From contig JAMLIB010000001.1 of the NCBI GenBank assembly GCA_023954415.1, forward strand, positions 204,001-268,000: a DNA stretch of 64,000 nucleotides, read 5' to 3'. This DNA comes from Trueperaceae bacterium (GTDB lineage: Bacteria > Deinococcota > Deinococci > Deinococcales > Trueperaceae). How positions within the stretch are numbered: position 1 is the stretch's first letter; each line of letters starts with the position of its first letter. The notes below the pieces were generated by a model. It made no database searches and was not told where the DNA came from. It saw nothing but the letters and a program-made list of their open reading frames with translations. Below, one piece after another: positions 9,440 to 18,391 of this stretch. The translations under genes were made by a program, and so were the position numbers.

Positions 9440-10078
9440 TCACCTGACGACCGGAGCCGTCAGCCCGCTCCGTTCCAGCAGGTCGAGCACCTTCTTGAGG
9501 TCGGCCTGGTCGTTCACGAAGTCGAGGTCGTCCGCCGGGACCACGACGACCGGGGAGAGGGAGTAGTCCTCCACCCACCGCTCGTAGAGGTCGCCCAGGC
9601 GCAGGAGGTAGCCGTCCTCGATGTTCGCCTCGTACGCCCGGCCGCGCTGGGCGATGTGGCGCTTGAGCGTGCCCAGTCCGGCGCGCAGGTAGATGAGCAG
9701 GTCCGGCGGCCTGAGGGCCGCCAGCACGGCGTGGTAGAGGGTGCGGTAGGAGGCGTGGTCGCGGTCGTCCATCACCCCGTCGTCGTGCAGCAGCCGCGCG
9801 AAGATCGCGGCGTCCTCGTACACGGTCCGGTCCTGGATCACGCGCCTGCCCGGGTTCACCTCGCGCAGGTGCTGCTTCAGGCGCGCCGCCAGGAAGAAGA
9901 CCTGGGAGTGGAAGGCGTAACGGCGCATGTCCGAGTAGAAGTCCTCGAGGTAGGGGTTCTCGTCGACGGCCTCGTAGACGGGTGACAAGTGATAGCGGCT
10001 GGATAGCACCTTGGTGAGGCTCGACTTGCCCGCGCCGATGTTGCCGGCCACGGCGACGTAGATGCCGTCCTGGTTCAC
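9440..10078 (-). CDS. Deoxynucleoside kinase, subunit 1
   Basis: Phosphorylates deoxynucleosides for salvage. P-loop GNIGAGKSS near residue 11, substrate region ENPYLEDFYSDMRRYAFHSQVFFL, the DR motif in VIQDRTVYED, and the lid RGRAYE. 212 residues, the size of the dNK (dCK/dGK) family. The GTG start overlaps the stop of the upstream kinase gene as GTGA. Tandem kinases of this type form a dAK/dGK pair in lactobacilli, and paired genes occur in Deinococcus, so a heterodimer is likely. Which nucleoside each subunit uses cannot be read from sequence alone. Confidence 0.9.
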   Translation of the reverse strand: MNQDGIYVAVAGNIGAGKSSLTKVLSSRYHLSPVYEAVDENPYLEDFYSDMRRYAFHSQVFFLAARLKQHLREVNPGRRVIQDRTVYEDAAIFARLLHDDGVMDDRDHASYRTLYHAVLAALRPPDLLIYLRAGLGTLKRHIAQRGRAYEANIEDGYLLRLGDLYERWVEDYSLSPVVVVPADDLDFVNDQADLKKVLDLLERSGLTAPVVR

Positions 10079-10677
10079 GCTATCCCGGCCCAGCCGCGGA
10101 TGTCTCGGATGAGCGCCGCGCGCTCGCCTTCGTTGACGACGAAGTCGATGGCCCCGGCGTCGACCGTCCGCACCTGGACGGCGGAGTGGGCGAAGTAGTC
10201 GTCGTACGCGGCCGAGATGCGCTCCAGGTACGCCGCCTGGATGTCGGCCTCGAACGGGCGGCCACGCTTGGCGATGCGTTCGAGCAGCAGCCGCGGCTCC
10301 GCGCGCAGGTAGACGATGAGGTCGGGGGTTGGCAGGCGCGAGCGGAGCTGATGGAAGAGGTCGGAGTAGAGCTCGAACTCGGCGCCTTCCAGCGTCAGGG
10401 ACGCGAATAGAAAGGTCTTGTCGAACACGTAGTCAGCCACCGTGTGCCGCTGGAACATGGACGCCTGCGCGAGCTCGGAGTGCTGCCTGAAGCGCGACAG
10501 GAGGAAGAACGTCTCCGTCTGGAAGGCGTAGCGCGCTGGGTCCTCGTAGAACTGGGCGAGGAAGGGGTTCTCCTCGACGACCTCGACGAGGAGGCGCGCG
10601 CCGAGGTCCTCGGCCAGGTAGCGCGCGAGGCTCGTCTTCCCGACTCCGATCGGTCCTTCCACGACGATGGTCGCCAT
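10075..10677 (-). CDS. Deoxynucleoside kinase, subunit 2
   Basis: 200 residues, paralogue of the next gene. P-loop GPIGVGKTS, ENPFLAQFYEDPARYAFQTETFFLLSRFRQ, the DYVFDKTFLFA region where many dNKs have DRS, and lid RGRPFE. The motif difference from the partner subunit suggests a different preferred substrate. No Shine-Dalgarno is visible; a TATGCT box at 10694-10689 lies 8 nt before GTG (10680) and 11 nt before ATG (10677), so a leaderless transcript starting at either codon is likely. This is the first gene of the unit that continues through murE and perhaps pdp. Confidence 0.9.
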   Translation of the reverse strand: MATIVVEGPIGVGKTSLARYLAEDLGARLLVEVVEENPFLAQFYEDPARYAFQTETFFLLSRFRQHSELAQASMFQRHTVADYVFDKTFLFASLTLEGAEFELYSDLFHQLRSRLPTPDLIVYLRAEPRLLLERIAKRGRPFEADIQAAYLERISAAYDDYFAHSAVQVRTVDAGAIDFVVNEGERAALIRDIRGWAGIA

Positions 10678-10688
10678 CACGTGGACGG

Positions 10689-10694
10689 AGCATA
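10689..10694 (-). promoter_or_regulatory. -10 box of leaderless dNK operon
   Basis: TATGCT on the minus strand, 8-11 nt before the start codon of the first kinase gene; no Shine-Dalgarno follows. Confidence 0.5.
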
Positions 10695-10830
10695 CCGCGC
10701 TCCGGGCGGGCGCCAGACGGGCCGCCTGCGCGCGTGCGGCCGCCGCGTCCGAGGGGTCGCCGGGCGGCGGCGACCACCTCCGGCGTGCGGGCGACCGAGT
10801 CGCCCGGGGTCCGGCCGGGGCTCGAACGCG

Positions 10831-10839
10831 TGCTACAAT
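10831..10839 (+). promoter_or_regulatory. Extended -10 promoter before the CNNM gene
   Basis: TGC-TACAAT, an extended -10 element, ends 11 nt before the ATG at 10851. The transcript would have almost no leader. Confidence 0.65.
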
Positions 10840-10850
10840 CCCCACAATCG

Positions 10851-12332
10851 ATGGAAGACAACCCTCCGGACCGATCGCGGCGCTCGACGCGCGCCCCACT
10901 AGCCCTACTCGTACTCACAGCCTCTAGCCTGGCCCTCGCGCAGGCGCCCGCGACCATGTCGGCGCCCGCCCCGGCCGTCACAGCCGTCCAGGTCGTCGCG
11001 ATGGTGGCGCTCCTCCTCGCTTCCGCGTTCCTGTCCACCGCGCATACGGCCCTGACGGCGGTCGGCGAGTGGAAGCTCCGGCGCTTGCGCGACGACGGCG
11101 CGGAGCCGTCGGGCGCCCTCGCCACGCTGGAGCGCAACCCCGCCCGCTTCATCAGCACCCTGCTCATCGGCAACACCTTGGTGAACGCCGGCCTGGCCGT
11201 GCTCGTCACGAACCTGCTCTTGCACAACGCCGCCGCCATCGGCGTCGGCACGGGCGGCGCACTGGTGCTCGCCGCAGTCCTGACGAGCGTCCTAGTCCTC
11301 CTCTTCGGCGAGCTCGCCCCGAAGTCGGTCGCGGCGCACGACCCGCTGAGGGTCACCCGCCTCGTGCTGCGGCCGGTGTTCGCCCTCTCCGTCGTCCTCT
11401 ACCCGCTCGGGCTCGCCTTCAACTGGCTGACCGGCCAGTTCCTCCGCGTCTTCCGCATCACGCCCAACAGCGCCGCCCTGATGTCGGAGAGCGAGCTCCG
11501 CCTCATGCTCCAGAACGCGGAGGAGTCCGGCGTGATCGAGGCGCAGGAGCAGGCCATGATCAAGGGCGTCATCGACCTGGAGGAGACGGTCGTGCGCGAG
11601 GTCATGACGCCACGCGTCGACGTCGTCGGCATCCCCGCCGACGCCGGCCTCCGCGAGCTGCAGGCGGTCGTCACCGAGCACGGCTACAGCCGCCTCCCCG
11701 TCTACGGCGAGGGCGTCGACGACATCAAGGGGATGGTCTACGCGCGCGACCTGCTGCCCTACCTCGGCAGGCCGGAGGCGCTGGACGGCACGAAGGTCGT
11801 CGACCTCATGACGGCCGTGCAGTACGTGCCGGAGACGCTCTCCGTGATGAGCCTCCTGCGCGAGATGCGCGTGCGCAAGAACCACCTGGCCGTGGTCGTC
11901 GACGAGTTCGGCGGCACGTCCGGCATCGTGACGCTCGAGGACATCATCGAGGAGATAACGGGCGAGATCTACGACGAGACCGACGAGGACGAGGTCGAGG
12001 ACGTCGTCGCCCTGCCGGACGGCAGCTTCCGTCTCCAGGGCGGGACGCATATCGAGACGATCGCCGATGCCCTCAAGCTGTCGTTCGACCCGAACGGCGA
12101 TTACGACACGGTCGCAGGCTTCCTCATAGACAAGCTCGACCGCATCCCGCGCTCGGGCGAGGAGGTCGACTTCCAGGGCGTCAAGTTCGTCGTGGACGAG
12201 GCGGACGAGCGGCGCGTGATCAGCGTGATCGCCACGCCGATCGTCGAGCCGAGCCCGCCGGGGGCGGCCGAGGAGCCCGCGGAGGAGCCCACGGAAGAGG
12301 TCGCGGCGGTGGCGGAAGCCGCCGACGGCTGA
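10851..12332 (+). CDS. CNNM/CBS/CorC-HlyC membrane protein (hemolysin family)
   Basis: 493 residues. A signal-like first helix ending ALAQAPA is followed by the CNNM transmembrane domain (about residues 35-190, with FLSTAHTALTAV and GELAPKSVAAHDP), a CBS pair (about 235-355; VMTPRVDVVGIPAD, then NHLAVVVDEFGGTSGIVTLEDIIEEI), and a C-terminal CorC_HlyC domain (about 365-455). The acidic stretch DETDEDEVEDV follows the CBS pair. Members bind ATP/Mg at the CBS module and take part in Mg or Co efflux; the hemolysin name is historical. The C-terminal 30 residues are Glu/Ala/Pro-rich. Confidence 0.93.
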   Translation: MEDNPPDRSRRSTRAPLALLVLTASSLALAQAPATMSAPAPAVTAVQVVAMVALLLASAFLSTAHTALTAVGEWKLRRLRDDGAEPSGALATLERNPARFISTLLIGNTLVNAGLAVLVTNLLLHNAAAIGVGTGGALVLAAVLTSVLVLLFGELAPKSVAAHDPLRVTRLVLRPVFALSVVLYPLGLAFNWLTGQFLRVFRITPNSAALMSESELRLMLQNAEESGVIEAQEQAMIKGVIDLEETVVREVMTPRVDVVGIPADAGLRELQAVVTEHGYSRLPVYGEGVDDIKGMVYARDLLPYLGRPEALDGTKVVDLMTAVQYVPETLSVMSLLREMRVRKNHLAVVVDEFGGTSGIVTLEDIIEEITGEIYDETDEDEVEDVVALPDGSFRLQGGTHIETIADALKLSFDPNGDYDTVAGFLIDKLDRIPRSGEEVDFQGVKFVVDEADERRVISVIATPIVEPSPPGAAEEPAEEPTEEVAAVAEAADG

Positions 12333-12393
12333 CGAGCGCCGCGGAGAGGCCGCGGCCTGCGTCAGCCCCGGTGGGGGCCGCGGCCCGCGAGCG

Positions 12394-13500
12394 TCAGCCG
12401 AGGTACTCCCGCTCGACGCGCGGCATCACCCGCGTGATGAACTCGTAGGCGACGGTGCCGAGCTGGCTCGCGAGCTCGTCGGCGCTCGGTCCGTCGCCGC
12501 CCCAGAGGGTCACGCGGTCGCCAGGCGCCACGCCGGCGGCCGTGCTCGCGTCCACGATGAGCTGATCCATGCACACCCGCCCGACGATGGGGCAGCGCGC
12601 GCCGTTCAGGCTCGCCCACGCCTTGCCCGTGAGCATGCGCGGGTAGCCGTCGGCGTAACCGATGCGCACGGTCGCCAGCGTCGCGTCGTCGGCGGCCGTC
12701 CAGAGCTGCCCGTAACTCACGCTCGTGCCGGCCGGAACGCGCTTCACGAACGTCACGGGCGCGCTCAGGCGCATGCTGGGCCTCACGCGCGGCTCGGCGG
12801 CGGCGAACTCCGCGCTCGGCGCGTAGCCGTACAGGAGGATGCCCGGCCGCACCACGTCGAAGTGGGCCTCCGGGTAGGCCAGGATGCCGGCCGAGTTGCA
12901 GGCGTGCCGCAGCGGAACCCGCAGGCCCCTGGCCGCCGCGGCGTCGAGCGCCTCGACGAAGCGCTCGATCTGCCGGACGGTCGTCCCTCGCTCCGGTCCG
13001 TCCGAGTCGCTGAAGTGCGTCCACAGCGCCTCGAGCTCCAGGCCGGGCGCGCGCGCGACTGCCTCGGCCACGCCGGCCGCCGCGGCGGGGGGCAGGCCCA
13101 GCCGCCCCATGCCGGTATCGACCTTCACGTGCAGCCGCAGGGGCTTGGGGAGGTCGGCGGCCTGGTAGCGCTCGACCGACGCCTCGTCCGTGGCCACGAG
13201 CGCCACGTCGAGGTCGCACAGGCGGGTGACGAGGCCCGGGTCCATGATGGGGCTGAGCAGCAGCACGTTGGCGCGCACCCCGGCAGCCCGCAACGCGAGC
13301 GCCTCGCCGGGGGAGGCCACGCCGAACCACTCGCTGCCGGCCGCCGCCAGGCGCTTGGCGACCGCCTCGATGCCGTGGCCGTAGCCGTCGGCCTTGACCA
13401 TCGCCATGGTGGCTACGCCCGGCGCGACGTGCTCCCTGACTATCCGGTAGTTGTCGTCCAAGACGGCAAGGTCGACGTGAGCGACGGGGCTCTCTCGCAT
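12394..13500 (-). CDS. alr: Alanine racemase
   Basis: Interconverts L- and D-Ala for peptidoglycan using PLP. The PLP lysine is K36 in MVKADGYGHG; the second catalytic base is the Tyr of RIGYADGYPR; HVKVDTGMGRLG, HFSDSD and CMDQLIVD are conserved family segments. 368 residues, normal length. The ATG is 6 nt after a TAGACT box and has no Shine-Dalgarno, so the mRNA is probably leaderless. Stand-alone gene between the CNNM gene (convergent) and the ABC permease. Confidence 0.95.
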   Translation of the reverse strand: MRESPVAHVDLAVLDDNYRIVREHVAPGVATMAMVKADGYGHGIEAVAKRLAAAGSEWFGVASPGEALALRAAGVRANVLLLSPIMDPGLVTRLCDLDVALVATDEASVERYQAADLPKPLRLHVKVDTGMGRLGLPPAAAAGVAEAVARAPGLELEALWTHFSDSDGPERGTTVRQIERFVEALDAAAARGLRVPLRHACNSAGILAYPEAHFDVVRPGILLYGYAPSAEFAAAEPRVRPSMRLSAPVTFVKRVPAGTSVSYGQLWTAADDATLATVRIGYADGYPRMLTGKAWASLNGARCPIVGRVCMDQLIVDASTAAGVAPGDRVTLWGGDGPSADELASQLGTVAYEFITRVMPRVEREYLG

Positions 13501-13506
13501 GGCGAG

Positions 13507-13512
13507 AGTCTA
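13507..13512 (-). promoter_or_regulatory. -10 box of leaderless alr
   Basis: TAGACT, 6 nt before the alr ATG. Confidence 0.6.
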
Positions 13513-13628
13513 TCAAGCCGCCCAGGACCGCCTACGCCCCGCCAGAGCGGAAGGGGAACCCAGAGCAGGTGGGCGGGGGCACGCCGGGCGCTCTTCGCCC
13601 GGGTCGGGGTAGCGAGCCCCAGGAACGC

Positions 13629-14858
13629 TCAGCGCGACCAGGAAGTGCGGCGCTCGACGGACTTCGCCAGCGACGACGCCATCAGGGTGAGCACGATGTA
13701 GAGGATCGCCACCGTGTTGAAGGGCGGGAACACCTCGAAGTTCGCCGCCTGGAACTCGCGGGCGCGCTGCGTGATGTCGCGCACGGAGAGGACCGAGAGG
13801 AGCGACGTGTCCTTCAGCATCGCGATGAACTCGTTGCCCAAGGGGGGCACGACGATGCGCAGGGCCTGCGGGAGCACGACGAACCTGGCCGTCTGCCAGG
13901 TCGTGAGGCCCAGGCTGCGGGCCGCCTCCGTCTGGCCCCTGCCGATGGCCTCGATGCCGGCGCGGAAGATCTCGGCGAGGTAGGCGGCGTAACCGAAGCT
14001 GATGCCGACGATGCCGCGCGTCACGCGCGACATGTCGATGAAGCCGCCCGTGGCGTCGCGGATGGCCCCTTGGAGCGGGAAGCCGACGTAGAGGATGACG
14101 ACGAGCATGGGGATGCCGCGCAGGACATCGACGTAGAGCTCCGAGACGAGCCGCAGAGGGTGGGTGCCGCTCTGCCATGACGCGAACGTGAGCGCGAGCC
14201 CGAGCAGACCGAGGACGAGCAGGAGCATGCCGGGCCGCTTGAGGGCCGGGGCGAGGAAGGACGTGCGCCACATGACGGTAGCGCCTTCCGGCACGCCGGC
14301 GACCGGGATGAGCGCCGAACTGACCTGCCCCGTCTGCAGGCGGTCGAGCGCGGCGGCCAGGTCCGTGACGGCGCGCACGGCCTGGGGCGCCTCGGCGCCG
14401 GGGTAGTTGCCGAGCTTCACGGGGTCCGAGGCCGAGACGGGCGTGCCCTGGATGATGGCGACGCGGCCGCCGCCCTCGCCGATGAGGGCGTACTGCTCCT
14501 GCGGCCTGGTGAGCAGCAACGTTGCGCCGAGCAGGAGCACGACCGAGCCGATCAGGTAGTTCCGCGCCGTGCGTTCGCCCTGTTTGAGGAGCTGGAAGCC
14601 GGCGAGGACGAGGCCGAGCGCGCAGGCGGCGACGTACGCGACGACCGTAACGAGCGCCGTGGTGCCGAGCCCGGGGAGCAGGAACTTCAACGCCGCCTGG
14701 TAGCGGTCCGAGGAGGCGAAGAGGTAGACGACGAACGGCAGGGCCGTCAGCAGGATGAGGTAGCTAGGGCGGATGTTCTTGAGGAAACCGCGGCGCGCGG
14801 CGAAGCTGGTAGCGGTGCCTTGCCCGCTACCAGCCGCCGCGCGCTTGCGAGGTTCCAT
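13629..14858 (-). CDS. Polar amino-acid ABC permease with extra periplasmic domain
   Basis: 409 residues, far longer than the ~220 of HisM/GlnP permeases. The C-terminal half (about 195-405) is a standard permease: YVDVLRGIPMLVVILYVGFP, and the EAA loop EAARSLGLTTWQTARFVVLPQALRIVVPPLGNEFI. The N-terminal half has a hydrophobic helix at ~30-47, another at ~57-87, one at ~100-112, then a soluble segment (about 115-190: RVAIIQGTPVSASDP...ALDRLQTGQVSSALIPVAGVPEG). That soluble part resembles a fragment of a substrate-binding fold. It lies 24 nt downstream of its binding-protein gene; no ATPase gene is nearby. Confidence 0.9.
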   Translation of the reverse strand: MEPRKRAAAGSGQGTATSFAARRGFLKNIRPSYLILLTALPFVVYLFASSDRYQAALKFLLPGLGTTALVTVVAYVAACALGLVLAGFQLLKQGERTARNYLIGSVVLLLGATLLLTRPQEQYALIGEGGGRVAIIQGTPVSASDPVKLGNYPGAEAPQAVRAVTDLAAALDRLQTGQVSSALIPVAGVPEGATVMWRTSFLAPALKRPGMLLLVLGLLGLALTFASWQSGTHPLRLVSELYVDVLRGIPMLVVILYVGFPLQGAIRDATGGFIDMSRVTRGIVGISFGYAAYLAEIFRAGIEAIGRGQTEAARSLGLTTWQTARFVVLPQALRIVVPPLGNEFIAMLKDTSLLSVLSVRDITQRAREFQAANFEVFPPFNTVAILYIVLTLMASSLAKSVERRTSWSR

Positions 14859-14882
14859 GCGTGTCAGCTACTTAGTCTTGCT

Positions 14883-15638
14883 TCAGTCGGCCTGCTCTAC
14901 GAGCCACTTCTCCACGAGGGCATCGAGGGTGCCGTCCGCCTTGATGGCCGCGAGGCCGTAGTTGAGCGCGTCGACGAGCTCGTCGCCTGGCTGCACGGCG
15001 AAGCCGAGGGTGTCGCCGGACTGGACGTTGCGGATGGCCGCCACGATCTGGCCGGCGTACTGCTGCACGAAGGCGTCGGCGGAGGTGTCGTCGATCATCA
15101 CGCCGTCGACGTCGCCGTTGATGAGGGCGAGGATGGCCGCGTTGAAGTCGTCGTAGATGCGCAGGCGGTCGCGGCCGACGAGCTCCTCGGCGAGGATGGC
15201 GTTCGTGGTGCCCGTCTGGGCGCCGAGGATGAGGCTGCCGTCCGTGAAGTCGGCGAGCGTGAGGTCACCGTCGTCCGTGCGCACGGCGACGGCCTGGCTG
15301 ACCTCGTGGTACGGGTCGGTGAACTCGACGACCTGGGCGCGCTCCTCCGTGATGCTGATGCCGGACGCGATCATGTCGAACTCGCCGTTGGCCATGGCGG
15401 CGAAGATGCCGTCCCACGCCGTCGTCTGGAACTGGGCGACGCAGTTGACGACCCCGCAGATGGCGTTCACGACATCCACGTCGAAGCCGACGATGTCGCC
15501 GTTCTGGTCGACCGTCTCGAAGGGCGGGTAGGTCGTGTCGGAACCGACGATCAGGGTGCGGCCGCCGAGGTCGTACTGGGCGAAGGCCAGCGAGCCGGCC
15601 ATGACTAGGGCGAGCAAGGTACCGATGGTGCGCTTCAT
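14883..15638 (-). CDS. Amino-acid ABC transporter substrate-binding protein
   Basis: 251 residues, family 3 solute-binding protein. Signal peptide MKRTIGTLLALVMAGSLAFA with cleavage before QYDL. Core motifs are VGSDTTYPPFE, GFDVDVVNAIC, WDGIFAAMANGEFDMIASGISITEERAQVVEFTDPY, and GAQTGTT. The ATG was chosen because GGAGGACGACCAC precedes it. Probably delivers a polar amino acid to the downstream permease. C46/C51-like cysteines in ICGVVNC could form a disulphide. The ligand is not predictable. Confidence 0.93.
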   Translation of the reverse strand: MKRTIGTLLALVMAGSLAFAQYDLGGRTLIVGSDTTYPPFETVDQNGDIVGFDVDVVNAICGVVNCVAQFQTTAWDGIFAAMANGEFDMIASGISITEERAQVVEFTDPYHEVSQAVAVRTDDGDLTLADFTDGSLILGAQTGTTNAILAEELVGRDRLRIYDDFNAAILALINGDVDGVMIDDTSADAFVQQYAGQIVAAIRNVQSGDTLGFAVQPGDELVDALNYGLAAIKADGTLDALVEKWLVEQAD

Positions 15639-15785
15639 GTGGTCGTCCTCCAGAGGTTGCGTGCGCCCCCGATGGGCACACGAAGGGTTGTTCCGTCCGG
15701 TCAAGGATACGCGCGTCCTCGGGGCCGTGGCAACCTTCCCGGAGACGGGGTCGGCTCCGGGTTAAGGACGCATGAGGCGCTGGCG

Positions 15786-15791
15786 TAGACT
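15786..15791 (+). promoter_or_regulatory. -10 box of leaderless recG
   Basis: TAGACT, 9 nt before the recG ATG; no ribosome site in between. Confidence 0.6.
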
Positions 15792-15800
15792 CGCAGGGCG

Positions 15801-17864
15801 ATGGGCACCGTCTTCGACTTGGACGCGCGGTTGGACTCGCGCGCTATCGACCTGGGCGCCCAGGCGCCCAAGAAGCTCGCCGAGGTCGGCGTCACGACGT
15901 ACCGCGAGCTCCTCTTGCACCTGCCGAGGCGCTACGAGGACCGGCGCGTGCTCCCCGATTACGGCAGCCTCGAGGACGGCGCGGTCGCCACCGTCTCCGG
16001 GCAGGTGACGAGCAGGATCGGCAACCGCACCAAGCGCGGCCTGCACGTCACGCGCGCGGCGCTGGCCGACGGCAGGGGCGCGCGGCTCACGGCCGTATGG
16101 TTCAACCAGCCGTGGCTCGAGAAGCAGCTGTTCCCCGGAGTGAAGCTCGTCCTCTCCGGCAAGGTGAAGCGCCACGGGCGGCTCCTGGAGCTGAGCGTGC
16201 AAGGGTTCGAGGTCGACGACGACAGCGAGTCACTCTCCTTCGGGCGCATCGTGGGCATCTACCCGACGACGCAGGGGCTGAGCCAAGCGTACTTGCGGCG
16301 CGCGGCCAGGCGCCTCCTCGACGCCCTGCCGACCGTCCCGGACTACCTTCAGCGCTCCATCCTCGAGGACAACGGCCTCGTCCCCCTCGACACGGCCGTG
16401 CGCTCCGCCCACTTCCCCGCGGGCGAGGAGGCCCTGAAGGCCGCCCTACGCCGCCTGAAGTTCGACGACTTCCTGTTCTTCCAGCTCGCCGTCCTGCGGA
16501 GCCGCGACCGCGCGGCCGTCTCGCGGGCCTTCGAGGTGCGGCAGGAGTACCTGGACGACTTCTTCTCGACCCTGCCGTTCAGCTTGACGGAGTTCCAGGC
16601 GCGAGCGTTGCGCGAGATCCTCGCCGACCTCGCCCAGCCAAGGCAGATGGCGCGGCTCCTGCAGGGCGACGTCGGGTCGGGGAAGACCGCGGTGGCCGCC
16701 GCGGCCGTGTACGTGGCCGTGCGCAACGGCGCCCAGGCCGCCCTGATGGCCCCGACCGAGATCCTCGCGAGGCAGCACTTCGCCAACCTCCGGCACTACC
16801 TCTTCCCGCTCGGGGTCCGCATGGAGCTGCTCACGGGCGCCATGACGGCCGGCGAGCGCCGGGCGGCCAGGGAGCGCATCGGCTCCGGCCAGTCCGACTT
16901 CGCTGTCGGCACGCACGCGCTCATCCAGGAAGGCGTCGCCTTCAAGGACCTCGGGCTCGCGGTCATCGACGAGGAGCACCGCTTCGGGGTCGAGCAGCGG
17001 CGCGCCCTCATCAAGTCGATGCCCGACGTGCTCGTCATGAGCGCCACGCCGATCCCCAGGTCGTTGGCCCTCACGGACTACGGCGACCTGGAGCTCACCA
17101 CCATCGCGGGCCTGCCGCCCGGGCGGGTGCCCATCAAGACGGCGCTCATGAGCGCGAACAAGCGGCGCGACGTCTACCGCTTCGCCTGGGAGCAGGTCCG
17201 CGAGGGGCGTCAGGTGTACGTCGTCACGCCCCTCATCGAGGAGAGCGAGGCGCTCGACGAGGTGCTGGCCGCCACGCGGTTGGAGGAGGACCTGCGCCAG
17301 ATCCTGCCCGAGGCGGTCCGCATCGGGCTCCTGCACGGCCGCATGAGCTCGGCGGAGAAGGACGCCGTGATGGGCGCCTTCCGGCGGCACGACCTCGACC
17401 TGCTCGTGACCACTACCGTCATCGAGGTGGGGGTCGACGTCCCGAACGCCACCGTCATGATCGTCGAGAACGCCGAGCGCTTCGGCCTCGCGCAGCTCCA
17501 CCAGCTCCGCGGCCGGGTCGGGCGCGGCGCGCAAGCCAGCCACTGCGTGCTCGTCGCCGGCGACACGAGCCGCAAGACGCGCGAACGCCTGAACGTCCTC
17601 GTCAAGCACGCCGACGGCTTCACGATCGCCGAGGTCGACCTGCGTCTCAGGGGCCCCGGCGACCTGCGCGGCACCCGCCAGTCGGGCCTGCCCGAGCTGA
17701 CGGTCGGCGACATCGTCGAGGACGGCCCCATAATCGAGGCGGCGCGCGCGCTGGCCCAGCGCATGCTCGAGGCCGACCCCGACCTCGAGGCGGCGTGGGC
17801 GGCGCGCCTCGTCACCGAGCTGCGGCGGCGCAGCCGCGCCGTGATGGTCAGGGAGGTCATATAG
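15801..17864 (+). CDS. recG: ATP-dependent DNA helicase RecG
   Basis: Branch-migrates and regresses stalled replication forks. 687 residues: a wedge/OB domain (about 60-165), then helicase motifs I LLQGDVGSGKT, Ia APTEILARQH, II DEEHRFGVEQR, III MSATPIPRSLALT, IV-VI (LLHGRMSSAEKD, TTTVIEVGVDVPNATVMIVENAERFGL, HQLRGRVGRG). The C-terminal TRG region (RLRGPGDLRGTRQSG) needed for duplex translocation is present. Motif II reads DEEH where most RecG have DEQH. N-terminus is short compared with E. coli RecG. Likely transcribed without a leader. Confidence 0.95.
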   Translation: MGTVFDLDARLDSRAIDLGAQAPKKLAEVGVTTYRELLLHLPRRYEDRRVLPDYGSLEDGAVATVSGQVTSRIGNRTKRGLHVTRAALADGRGARLTAVWFNQPWLEKQLFPGVKLVLSGKVKRHGRLLELSVQGFEVDDDSESLSFGRIVGIYPTTQGLSQAYLRRAARRLLDALPTVPDYLQRSILEDNGLVPLDTAVRSAHFPAGEEALKAALRRLKFDDFLFFQLAVLRSRDRAAVSRAFEVRQEYLDDFFSTLPFSLTEFQARALREILADLAQPRQMARLLQGDVGSGKTAVAAAAVYVAVRNGAQAALMAPTEILARQHFANLRHYLFPLGVRMELLTGAMTAGERRAARERIGSGQSDFAVGTHALIQEGVAFKDLGLAVIDEEHRFGVEQRRALIKSMPDVLVMSATPIPRSLALTDYGDLELTTIAGLPPGRVPIKTALMSANKRRDVYRFAWEQVREGRQVYVVTPLIEESEALDEVLAATRLEEDLRQILPEAVRIGLLHGRMSSAEKDAVMGAFRRHDLDLLVTTTVIEVGVDVPNATVMIVENAERFGLAQLHQLRGRVGRGAQASHCVLVAGDTSRKTRERLNVLVKHADGFTIAEVDLRLRGPGDLRGTRQSGLPELTVGDIVEDGPIIEAARALAQRMLEADPDLEAAWAARLVTELRRRSRAVMVREVI

Positions 17865-17878
17865 ATGAGGCCAGCTGT

Positions 17879-18364
17879 ATGAGGCTACTGTTACGCTTCG
17901 GGTTCCTGGCCGCGTTCGCAGGCCTCCTCGTCGGCCTCGCCCTGCGCGTGGCGCTCACGCGGCGGCGGTTCGTGGCGCTCGCCGCCATCGCCCTCGCGCC
18001 GCTCGTCGCCCACGCCGGCTACCTCGTCGGCCTCGCGAGCCGGGCCGGGCTGCCGGGCACGCGCGTGCTCGTCTTCGTCGCCGGCGCGCTGCTCATCGTC
18101 GTCTCGGCGGCGATCGGCGCCGGCCCGCTCACGCGGAAGCGCCCCTGGTTGGCCGTGGTCATGCCCCTCCTCGCCACCCTCGCCTACGCGGTGCTGGAAG
18201 CCGTCACGCTCGGTCCGGCGTGGGGGCCCAAGGAGTACGCCCCTGACGCGCTCGCCGGCGCGGCGTACGTGTTGGCCAGCGTCTTCTTCGCGGCGCTGCT
18301 CGTGCCGTTCGCGCCGGCCGCACGCGCGCCGAGCGAGCCCACCGGTGAGCGGCGGCAGCCGTGA
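17879..18364 (+). CDS. Small membrane protein, four predicted helices
   Basis: 161 residues, not recognised. Hydrophobic stretches at about 5-25, 38-58, 64-84 and 90-112, with a fifth weaker one at ~130-150, and a short Pro/Arg-rich cytoplasmic tail. GAGG lies 8 nt before the ATG and the gene begins 14 nt after the recG stop, so it is probably read from the recG promoter. No charged residues within helices hint at transport. Confidence 0.7.
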   Translation: MRLLLRFGFLAAFAGLLVGLALRVALTRRRFVALAAIALAPLVAHAGYLVGLASRAGLPGTRVLVFVAGALLIVVSAAIGAGPLTRKRPWLAVVMPLLATLAYAVLEAVTLGPAWGPKEYAPDALAGAAYVLASVFFAALLVPFAPAARAPSEPTGERRQP

Positions 18365-18376
18365 CGGCGCGGATAG

Positions 18377-18382
18377 TAGACT
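18377..18382 (+). promoter_or_regulatory. -10 box before the LEA-type lipoprotein gene
   Basis: TAGACT, 9 nt before the GTG start. Confidence 0.55.
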
Positions 18383-18391
18383 CTAGCCATC

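Noticed and set aside
16097-17878. Second frame within recG leading into the small membrane gene
   Set aside because: Only the part after 17879 has a hydrophobic pattern and ribosome site; the rest is a recG shadow.
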